A DNA stretch of 64,000 bases, taken from assembly GCF_025252405.1 (NCBI RefSeq), contig NZ_CP104307.1:930001-994000 (forward strand), in the 5' to 3' direction. Source of the stretch: Flavobacterium sp. TR2 (GTDB lineage: Bacteria > Bacteroidota > Bacteroidia > Flavobacteriales > Flavobacteriaceae). Positions within the stretch are counted from its first letter, which is position 1. Every line of letters starts with the position of its first letter. Both the position numbers and the translations under genes were made by a program. Positions 46,301 through 58,300 of the stretch are shown here, one piece after another. The notes beneath the pieces are model-generated. The model made no database searches, had not been told where the DNA came from, and saw nothing but the letters and a program-made list of their open reading frames with translations.

Positions 46301-49300
46301 GGAGCTGCTAAAACTAAAGCCGCAGGCGGAGCCGCAATATTAAACGTAATATCCTTAGGACAGTTAGTTGCATCATCAATAACCTCGATCTTATGATTTC
46401 CTGCAGCTAATCCAGTCAAGCTGATTATAGGATTAGAAATGCTACCTGGAACTAAAACTCCATCAAGTTTATATTGATAAGTTGTATTAAATCCTGATAC
46501 ATAGAAAGTTGCTTTTCCATCAGTAGCAGTCGAACAAGTAATTCCGTCTTTAGACTGCTCTACGATATCAATTTTAACAACGTTAGCAATCTTAAGATTT
46601 TTCTGGAACGTACATTTATTTGCATCCGTTACTTGGAATACGTATTCAACATCTGGTAATAAACCAGCAAATATGTTTGTTCCATTATCTTCAAATGTTG
46701 GAGAAATTTTTTGGTATGTTAAAGGCGTAACACCTCCAACAACGTTTATAATTTCAACATTTGTATCTAAAGTTGTACAAGTTATTACCGGTCCTGCTTT
46801 AAAATCAAATCCTGTTGGAGGAACTAATTTTAAAATATCTACAGAACCATTTACAATACATCCATTTGCATCTTTTATTGCATAGAGAATATGCTGATCT
46901 GTTTTTGTACTATTTTCAGTAACAATGTATGTATCATTAGCTATAAAATCACCTCCGTTAAAACTGTATGTGTAAGCACCAGTACCACCAGTAGCTTTTA
47001 GTACAACTTTTGCAGATTGCGCTACATTTCCAGCTCCACAAGTAAGTCCTGTAATATCTGGAGCTGATAAAGTTAATGCTGTAGGTTGGCCTAAAGTTGC
47101 TGAAGCAGTAGTCTCACATCCTAAAGCATCTTTTACAATAAATGAATAAGTTCCTGCACCAACTGTATAAAGTGTTGTATTAGAGAATCCTAAACCATTA
47201 AAGTTATAAGTATAAGGAGCTTTTCCTCCTTTTGCAGATACTTCTATAGTACCGTTACCTCCATTACATAAAGGCTGAATTGCTTTATAATCTGGAACAG
47301 TTGGCACAATGGCATCAACAGTAACTGGAGCAGTCTCAATTGGACAGCTATTTGCATCTGTAATTCTAAATTGGTATACATCTGCATTAACATCAGTAAC
47401 AGCATATGTAAATGTTGTAACGCCAGCTGTTACAGTAGTTGCTGGGGTAATAGGAGTATATGCACCCGCTGTACCCTTTTTAACTTCATAAGTGTATGCT
47501 GGAGTACCTTTTTCAACTGTAACCGTTATTATAGCATTTGCCACAGCATTTCCAGAAACAGAACAGTCTAATGGTTTAGTAACTTTTGCACTTGCAATAG
47601 GCGTTTCTGTTATAGTAATATTTTTCGAATCCGAACAATCGTTAAAATCTTTAATGGTCACATTTACTGGACCAGAACTTAATCCTTTAATTGTATAAGG
47701 GAATGGCACTGCATCTTTAATTTCAATGAAATCAGCATTATTTACTTTAATGTAATAAGGAGCAACACCTTGAGTTGTCATAGAAACAGTAACCTCAAAC
47801 GCACCTTCAGCAGCACATTTGTTTACAATAGCTAAATTAGCAATTGCCGGAGCAGGATCTAAAGGAACATTAACCGAAACAACTGTTGGTTGAATACAGC
47901 CATAAGAATCTTTAGCCCAAACTAGATAATCTCCTGAATTAACATAGAATGTACTTGCAGTATGAGCAGCTGTAAACGAAGCAGCTGTTGGTTTTGCGTC
48001 TTCAGCACCAAAACCAAGCGGAAGAACATCTGGAACTATTTGATAAAGATATGGTCCCGTTCCGCCAGATGCTTGAGCTTTTACAATACCCGCAAGATCT
48101 TTACAGTTGTCATTTTTAATTACTGATGCTTTTACCTCTAAATCTGTCGTAGATTCTTTTATTTCAAAAGTACCAGACGAAGATTGGCAGCCTTTAGCAG
48201 CACCATTATATTCAGTATAAGCAATATAATATCTTCCTGGAGCCAAAGTTCCTGGTAGAGGGTCTGGGTAAGTTCTCGTAAATGAAGTTCCAGAAACTGA
48301 AACATTTATTTCTCCACTCACCGGTACATTGCTTTGCTCTTTAAAAATTTGATATCTCACATCAGTAGTCGTTGAAGCCCATCCTGAAACTGTAAATGAT
48401 ACGCTTCCATCGTTAGCGTTCTTACAAGTAACATTTGTCGGTGTCGCTGGCCCTACCAAAGTAGAAGCTGGTGGGATTGGCCCATTTGCTGATTTTAAGA
48501 AATAACAATTTGTTGCCTTATCGTGAACTACGAAAGTATATGTCACTCCCGGAATTAAGTTCTTAAATGTTTTAACTGTACCTCCAGCAACATCTGGACC
48601 ACTATAATTATTTGTATACGGAGCAGTATTATACTCTAATAATCCAAATTCGTAATCTGCACTAGGAACTATAACTTTAACCGTAACAATAGCCGTACCC
48701 GCGTTTACACAGTCTGAAGCCGTTGTCGTAACATCAATATCTAAATCCTCTGGAGGAGAAGCCATCACAACTTCTTTAGATAAAGTACAGTCATTAGTAT
48801 CTTTAACAACTACTGTATAAATTCCGAAATCAATGATATCAAATTTATGCAGCTGTCCTGTTGTCGCAGTAAAAGAATCTTTATAACCAAAATTACTTGT
48901 AAGATAGTATACATATGATCCTGAACCTCCTGAAACATTCTTAACAGTAATTGAGCCTAGACTTGATCCAGAACCACCTGCTGTTTTATCACATTCAATA
49001 TTCTGTTGCTCAGTATCAAAAGAAATAGGGTTTGGAGATACTACAGCAACTTTAGCTGATGCAGCACTAAGACATCCTTTACTGTCACGAACTTGGTAAG
49101 TATATTCTAAACCAGTACCTGTTGCTCCAGCTAAATCTGTGAAATAACCTGTTTGGTTTTCTGTAACCCAATTATCAATTGTGTAATAAAATGGTGGAGT
49201 TCCTCCTGAAGTAACAGTAATTTTAATTGTTCCTTCATTAGAACCAGAACATAAAGTAGGGGTTGCTACAGCACTTGCTACAGGTTTTATTGGAGTTGTA

Positions 49301-52300
49301 ACATCAACTGGAACAGTAGATTCTGCCTCACAGCCATCTGATTTTACTTTAAAGTAATAATCTCCAGGATCTGAAGTGTAGAATACATTTGTACCTGCCG
49401 GCAATATAGCTGTATAAGTTCCGCTTGAACCTTTTTTGTATTCATAAGTATATGTACTATTACCACCTGCTGCAGTCAAAGTAATTTTTGCATCTGGCGT
49501 TGCTGGCAATGTAGCTGTACAAGTTACATCTTTTTCCGGTGTAACTGTAAGTGTCAATTGGCTGTTTACGTGTAAAGGCTTTTTAGCTTCACAACCATTA
49601 TCATCTTTTACGCTCAAGATATAATCTCCAGGAGCCGAAATGGTTTTAACTGGATTGTTGTCGTAAACACCGTCAATTCCGTATTGAACAACACCATTAT
49701 ATGTTGTGCCAGATATCGTAACTGTAATTGGTGCGCCACCTGTTTTAAAACAAGTTACCGCAGGATCATCAATTGTTGGTACTACGTCTCTAGTGATATG
49801 AGCTGTTGTTTGAGCAGGACAGCCTTTCTCATCTCTTACATAAACGTCATAATCTAATCCATCAAGATCAGTATCTTTAGAGAACGTTGTTGAAGTTGTG
49901 TAATCTGCAGGGTAAACAGGCGCTGTTGAACCCGCTTTAACCACCGCATAATATAGTATTCCTGTACCGCCATTAGCCGTTACAGTAATTGTTGTTGTTT
50001 TTCTATCGCAGAACACTTTTGGTCCAGTAGCACTTACAATTGTAACTGCAGTTGGGTTTGCTAATACGATAGTTTCATGAGCCTCACATTTTGTAAGGTT
50101 GTTTGTAACACTAAATGTATACGAATCTGCTTTTAATCCAGAATATGTAATTACATCTCCTGTTTTAGAAATACCAGTTGTAATTGTACCAGTAGCAGCT
50201 CCTACTAAGCTATAAGTATAACCTGTAGTTCCGTTAGTATTTCCTGAAATGGTGAAAACAAGTCTACCATCAGACAAATCTTTACAAGATACATTAGCAT
50301 CAATTTTACCAGATTCCAAAATTGGAGTTACAGGGTCGATTACTGCTGTTCCTGTTTTTGTACAACCGTTATCATCTGTAATAGTGAAATTATAAGTTCC
50401 AGGCACTAAACCTGCAAAGGTATAAGTGCTAGAATTTTGTGTTGTTACTGATACTGCTGGCGCAACTGCGGCAACATAACTAGTAATTTCATATTTCAAT
50501 GGCAATTTACCTCCAGTAACTGTAACCAATAAATCTGTCGTTAGTTTAGTAGCCTCACAAGTAATAGCTGGAGCTGAAAAAGCTATAGCCGTTGGAGGAG
50601 TTAAAGGAACAACCGTAGCTGAAGTAGTTACCGTACAGTTATTTGCATCTGTAACCGTAATATTTACAGTACCAGAAGCATTAATTGTAAATGTATTTGA
50701 ATTTGATAAAGTTATTGTCGTAGCTGGGTTTCCAGTATCATACGTATATTTATACTTGTTTGCACCTGTATAAGGAGTTCCGCCTGAAGCAGTAACTGTT
50801 ATTACAGCTGCTTGAGATGCATTGTTAGTTCCGCATTTTAATTCAGTTGTAACTTTTGCATCAGCTTCAAATATAGCTGCTGGACCATTAACCGTTACTG
50901 GTTTAGGAACAGAACATTTTGTATTAATATCTCTAACTACAATGTCGTAAGTAGAGGCTGTTAATGCTGTAAACTCGTTAGACGTCTGCCAAGTAGCACC
51001 ATTATCTTTACTGTACTCGTAAGTTCCCGAAGCAGGAGTTGCAGTTACAGTTATTTTTCCTGTAGCGTCACCAAAACACTTAACATGAACAATATCTACT
51101 GTAAAATCAGGCGTTACTTTACTTGCTACGTTTTCTGTAAAGCCAGTTTTACATCCTTTACTGTCTACAATTTCGAACTCATAAGTACCCGCAACTGGTG
51201 CAGTATATGTAAATGTAGTTACACCCGCTCCAACATTTGTATACGTAGCAGGGAAACCAGCTCCATTAACATTTACTCTATATTTATAATCAGGGTAACC
51301 ATTTCCAATTGTAACCTCAATAATAGCATCTGCACTTGTGTTACAATCAAGTTTTTTAGTCACTTTATGATCTGTAACAACTACTGGAATAGCCACTACT
51401 TGTTTTGTCAAATCTATTGAACATCCTGTAGTAACATCTCTTACAGTAACAACATAATCGTCAGGAATTAATCCTGTGAAAGTACCATTGTTTTGAGGTA
51501 TACCTCCATTAAGACTGTATGTATAATTTGGTGCTGCATTTGGAGTAACAACAATTGTAGCTCCAGCTCCGCCAGCACACAAATCTGTCGCAGTTGCATC
51601 AATTGATGCTGTAGGAGGTGCTACAGTACCAATAACGAAGTCTCCTTTTACTTCACAACCATTCAAATCTTTTACTAAAACATCATAAGTTCCAGCATTT
51701 AAATTAGAAAACACATTTGTTGATTGTGTAATTGCTGGTCCTGCTGGTGATGTAGGAGTAATTGTGTATACAAAAGTTCCCCATCCACCAACTGCATTGA
51801 TTGTCGCTGTACCTTTATTATCGCAAGTAACGTCTGTAACAACTTCTGGATTTAAATCTAGTTTAGTTGTTGGCCCATCAATTACAACCGTTTGGTCTTT
51901 AGAACAAGTTGTATCTGTATTGGTCACAACAATTTTGTGAGTTCCTGCGCTTAATCCTGCTACAGAAATATCAAATGAAGTTCCTGCTGCAGGAGATATT
52001 AATGCTGTAACTGGCGCTAAAGCATCTACTTGGTAGCTGTATCTAACAATGTTACCCAATCCAGAAACTGTAAAGATTGCAGTACCATCCGAAGCTCCGC
52101 TACAAGTTATATTATTATGAGATTTAACTGAAATCTCAAAAACTGGCAATGCTTTAATTTCATGTAGTTTTTCGAAAACACATTTATTAGCATCTCTAAC
52201 TTCAAATGTATAGATTACACCTGCATCTAATCCAGCAAAAGTATTGCTAGGTTGGAATGTTGCTGTAGCATAAGCAGCTGGCGCTTTTATTCTATACTCT

Positions 52301-55300
52301 AATCCTGCTGTTGGAAGTGCTACTCCAGCACCATCGACAACATTAGTAATTTTTACTGTCGCTTGATTTGTAGGACAAGTTACAGCTGAGTTATTGATTG
52401 TCATCCCTTTTGGAGGATTCGGAGCCACAATTGTGCCTACGACAACCGTTTTCGTACAGTTTTTACGATCTGTAACCGTAACTGAATAACTTCCTGGAGT
52501 TGTTAAGTTCTCAAAAAGCCCAGTGCCATTACTTCCAACGATCGTATTTGTTGTTGTATTTTTTAATTCGAAAGTATAACCTCCGTTACCACCTATTGCA
52601 GATGCAGTAATAGTTGCAGATGTTTCGCAAGTATATGGTGTTGAAATAGAAGCCGAAGGCACTAAATCTTCTGGTTGGAAAACTTTAAATGTGTAAGATT
52701 GCTCACAACCTAAATTGTCTTTTACAATATAGCTATAAGTAATTCCCGCAACCGAACCTGCTAATGGACCATAGTGCGTAGCTGTTCCAAAAGCACCTGT
52801 TCCATTAAACTGATATGTAAATGGAGCAGCACCTGTTAATGGCGTAATATCTACATATCCATTTGCAGCATTGTAACATGTAACATTTTCAACTTTATGT
52901 TCTGCAGTTACAGGCACTAATGCTTTTATTTCTTGCTCTTCAACAGCTGTACATCCATTTTTATCTGTAATTGTGAAAACATATGTTCCAGGAACATCTG
53001 TGTAAGTAAATGTTGGGCCAGTAATATCTCCGCTAGTAAATAAAACAGCATTAGTTGCTTTATTTTTTACTTCATATTTATATGGCGCAGTTCCTTCACT
53101 AATTGTAACTTCAATAGTCGCCTTTCCGGTTATACAAGTTAATGCACCGCTGATAGATGAACGAGCTGAAATTTGCTTATTAATTGTTTGGCTTACTGCA
53201 AAAGCATCACAGCTATTGCCATCTGTAATTAAGAAAGTATATGTGCCTGGAGCAGTTACTTTATAATCAAATGATGTTGTATTAAATGTTGCACTTGAAG
53301 ATCCATAAGTAATTCCTCCATCTGTGCTTACTTTATAAGTGAAAGGAGCAATTCCTCCAATAATATTAACCGTAATTTTTGCGCCATTATTTATATCAAA
53401 ACACAGCCCTTGGTTTTGTACTACCTCTGCATTTGGTTTTGTTGCTGGATCAATTACTAGTTCTGTATCCATTGCATCAGAACAAGACTTAGAGTCTACT
53501 CCTGAAATAATATAAGTACCCGCTGGAACTTCATATAAAATTCCATCAACTGGGAAAATTTTAGTGTATGCTGAGTTTTTATCTTTTAATGTTAAAGTAT
53601 AAGTCGGTGTACCGCCAACAGCAGTAGCGGTAACAGTTGCCCCTTTACAAGTAGCAGCTGATGCCGTTGCATTTACAACAAATGGATCCTTAGCCGGAAT
53701 TGTTGTTGGGATTGTAAAGTTACAAGACGCCGCATCGTTTGCATAACGAACACGAACATCATAAAGACCTGAATTTTGTCCTGAAATTTCAACAGGTGAA
53801 ACTTTAGAATTAACCCATGTTGGAGATGGATCACCACCATTTAATGTATAGTAGAATCCGTCAGTTGTATTAAAGTTTTCTGCGTAAATGCTAAAACCGC
53901 CATCGGCACTATCACTACAAGTAACTCCATTAATACCTTTAACTTCAGCCTTAAATCCTTTTCCGTTTTCTACTTTTAAATCTAATGTTTCAGCAGATAA
54001 ACATGATTTTGGCAATTGGCGTACCCAAATATCATCAATAACTAAGTCATTACCATCGTATTCTTGACTTCCTGAACGAACTACGAAATCTAAATTTGTA
54101 TAATTGCCAGGGTTTAATGATAAAGAAATGTGAACCCATTTTGTTCTGTTAGGGTCAAACTCTCCTTCGGCAATCTTACCCGTATTTTGAGTAGCCACAA
54201 CCTGACCAGCTCCATTTACTAATTCGAATCGTAATTCTGGAGCAAATCCTTTTTTACCATAGTTTAATAAATTACCAACATAAAGATCTACAATAACAGG
54301 TTGATTTGGTATTACATCAATAATTGGTTTTCTGTATAATCGTCCATAAGGGCCTGCTTCTTTTCCAATATTTACCAATAAATATCTTCCATCTGCTCTA
54401 CCCGTATTTGGTAAATTATTTGGGTTTGTCGTATGGTCTTTAAATGGAAACCATGAAGTATCATTTCTCCAAAAGAAACTTGCTACAGAATACTGATTAT
54501 CCTCTACAGATTGAGTTCCACATTTAAATGGCGCAACTGTTCTTTGATCGTTAAAGCAATATCCTTTATATGGAGGATTGGTAAATTCATCCGCAATACC
54601 GGTTGTAGTAGTTGGCGGACCATTACCAAAATCTTCAATTAATAAATTGCTATATGTTGGAGCCTGTACTAAAGTATATTCTACTTTAATTTTATAATCT
54701 CCTACAGGTACATCTTTAAAAACATTAGCAGGAGTATTTGTATTTAGTGTATAAATGTAACTGCCAGGGTTTGCAGGGTCTGGCTTACCTATATAGTATG
54801 AATAGGTATAACTTGCGCTTGTAGAAACATTAGCAGTTACCGTTACAGTTCCTTTTCCGTCACAGCTATAAACAGCATCTGAAACATCAAAAGTCGGTTT
54901 TGATGGTTTTGGATCTAAAACAATTCCTTTAACCTCAAAAATACAGCCTGCCGCATCTTTAATTAATAAGGTATATGGCGTAGAGCTAGGATCAACATAC
55001 GCTTGATTAGTTAGTACCCATGTTTTTCCGCCATCAAAACTATATCTGTAAGGATTTGGTGCTGGAAACGGAACACCTCCTTGCGGGTTAGTAATTCTAA
55101 CTAAACCTTGATCTTCATGTCCTGTTGGTCCACAACCTGATAACTCAGCAACACCTCCTGAAGCTGTTAACTGTGAACCTGGTCCAGTGATTGTTATAGT
55201 TTGCTCTGGATCAAAACAATCTACACCATCATAAGTGTATTTTACAATTACCTTATATGAACCTGGGTTTAGGTTTGTAGTTGGCATAGTTGTAAAAGCG

Positions 55301-58300
55301 CCGCCATCTACATTGTAAGAAACTGCATATCCAGAATTTGCTGGTGTAACAGTCATCGAAATTTCACCTTCGTTAGAATTATAACAATTAAGGTTTTTGG
55401 TATCAAATGTAACTGTTGGTTTTACAATTTGAATCATTTTGATAGGAGGAATTGTTACAGAACATCCTTTATCATCAACAACCACAATATTGAAAATACC
55501 GTCAGCTGGTAAATCAGCTGGTGCAATAGTTATTATTGGATTAGTATAATAATCAGCATTGCCATTTACATAATACATATAATATGGCGGTGGGCCTGGT
55601 CTTGGAGTACCTCCTTTAACCGTTACCGTAATTTCACCATTTTCGCAAGCTGTAAGATTTTTAGTTACTTTTGCCTCAGCAGCCAAACGATAATCGTATA
55701 CTTCAATTTCTTTCGTTATGAAACAGCCGTTCTTAGCTGTAGACATATCAACTTCATACACTCCCGGTTCAACTCCTTTAAATTTTGTAAAGTTATCATC
55801 AATCAAACCTGTGTTTTGAATTTCTACTGTACTGCCTTTCTTTCTAAGAACAAATTTATACTGACCCGGAACGTTATTTAAATTCGCAGTTATAGTTCCT
55901 AATTCACCTGTACAAATAGGGTGAGTTGCTTGGATGTCTGCTGATAATATAAGTTCTTCAACATTTACATCTACAAAGAAAGGACAGGCAGACATTTGAC
56001 CGTCTATTAAAACAGTCTGTCTAATTTGAACTTTATAACTTCCTTTTGGAACATTATTGAAAGTACTTGATGTTTGATAATTTGTTCCATCAAGACTATA
56101 GCTATATCCTGTATTTTCAGGCGGATTTGTAACTTTAATCCAACCTTTTGTATTACAAACGATATCTTGTTTTTCTGCTTGTGGATCAAGTTTATTTTGA
56201 TAAACATTAAAGTAATGTGTCACCACACAAGTGTTGCCATAATTTACAACAAGTCTGAAAACACCTGGTCTATCCGCAATAAACTTTGTATCATTATCAA
56301 CGATAGTAGTCCAGTTTGTTGCTCCTTCATAAGGACAGCTTTCTGGATTAGGCTGATTTGCTGGAGGAACATCTTTGGTTTCCTGCCAAGTTACTTTTGT
56401 TGCGCCTGTAATTTTTGTGTCAATTTCTCTTTTATCATTAAGACCGCACAAGAAAATTTTAGGAAACGGTTTATTATCTCTTACACAGGCATAAGCAAGT
56501 CCTGTTGCTGGATCAATATTATCTCCTTTAATTGGATTTGCAATTGTCCCCGCAAGATAATCTTTAACGTTAAACGTTTGCATGATTGGTTCACAATTAT
56601 CAGCTCCACTATTATTAACCGTGTATTTTCCTGGTTTGTTAATAGTAACTGTTCTGTTGTTTCCGCCAAAAATAACTCCATTTGGATCTCTCCATACGTA
56701 AGTTTTATATCCTAAAGCAGCCGTTAATGTAGCAGTACCACATATTGAAACATCTCTGTTAAATAAACAATCTTTAATACCAACTAAAAAGTTTGTAGCT
56801 GTAGGTTCTCCAACATTACATTGTGAAATCGTAGAGTAACTTCCTTCTCCAAAACCCTCTGGCGAAGTATTTTTTTCACCAAAATATTTAGAATAAGCTA
56901 TATTTTCAACTTTGTTGGAACAGGCATCTATTAACTCATTACAGTCATCTACAACTTTTACTTTAAATTTAATGGTATATGGTGTAAGCGGACCATTAGC
57001 AACAACCATTGCATCAGGTATTGTAAACACCAATTTTCTAGTAGCAGCATCATATGTGGCTGTAATTCTAGAGTCCATTGTAATACCGCTAAGACCACCA
57101 AAAATTACATTTTTAGGAAGTTCATCAGTTATAGTAAAGTTCTTCGCATTATCGTTTCCTTCGTTTCTAAAATTAATTTCATACTGTATATCCTGATTTA
57201 AGGTTACCGGCTTTCCATTAATATTATTATTATTTTTATCTAGAGCATTCTTTTTTAATACAATTTTTGGTGCGATAATTTCTACTGATAAAGCAGTAAA
57301 AAACATATAATAAGAATCCTGAGAAGTGTTAATCGTAAGATTAGCATCTGTTTCATTATTCTGTATAATTGTATTATTTGGATTGTCAATTTTTACGACA
57401 CCAGTATCATACCCTAAAGTATTTAAACTGGCAGGAGTACGACCTGGCAAAATAATATCACCATCGGTTATTGTACTGTTAAAAAAGTTTGGTGTACCAG
57501 GGTTACCCGGTGCAATTGGTCTTACAAGTGAAGAAATATTTCCTGCTGTAGCAGATTTAACACCTTGTATTTTTAATCCGTCTCCTTTTAAGGAAGCATC
57601 ACCTTCTAATGCAGCAAAAGCAAGTTTTGCATTTACATCTCCAAATGGATTCGTTCTAAAACCTGAAACAGGAATCACCAACGGTGGGTCACTCGCTCTA
57701 ATAATACCAAAACCATTAAAACTTGTGATGAACTTATTTGGTAATAATGGATCTTTATAAACTACAAAAATAGACCATCCACCAGAGTTACCTCCAGGAG
57801 TCACTTTTCCTTCAGAAGTCATGATGTCACCTACAGTATAAACACCATCCTTAGCACTCTTAACTTCATCTGTAATTTCTTTAAAACAAGCATAAGGTTT
57901 TGAAGCATATACATTGGTAACACCTGGTTTTCCTTCATCATAGATGATTGTACCTGTTAACTGCTTGTATGCCGCTGTAGGTGTTTTTAATTTCACGTTA
58001 GCGATTTTGCTTCGATCGGTACCCTGATAAGTTCCTGCCCAATACAAAGCAGCGTATACAATCTCGTAACATGTCTGACTAGCCTGGGGAATTACTAGTT
58101 TCGCAGAACTTGAATTAAAGGTATTGCTATCGCCGTCAATATCGATATATTTCATATCGAAATTGTCGTTCACCTTAGTTACATCATCGAAGGCATCATT
58201 TGCACGCTGATTCTTTTTATTTTCATCTCTATTTAAGATGTTGTTTCCAATCACCAAAATATCTCCATTTAAACTGGCGCTATATTCTGTTTTGAAACCT

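Noticed and set aside
56074..56715. 213-residue plus-strand reading frame opposite sprB
   Set aside because: Rich in Cys, Ile, Phe and Trp as expected for the antisense of a repeat gene; no start context and no known domain.
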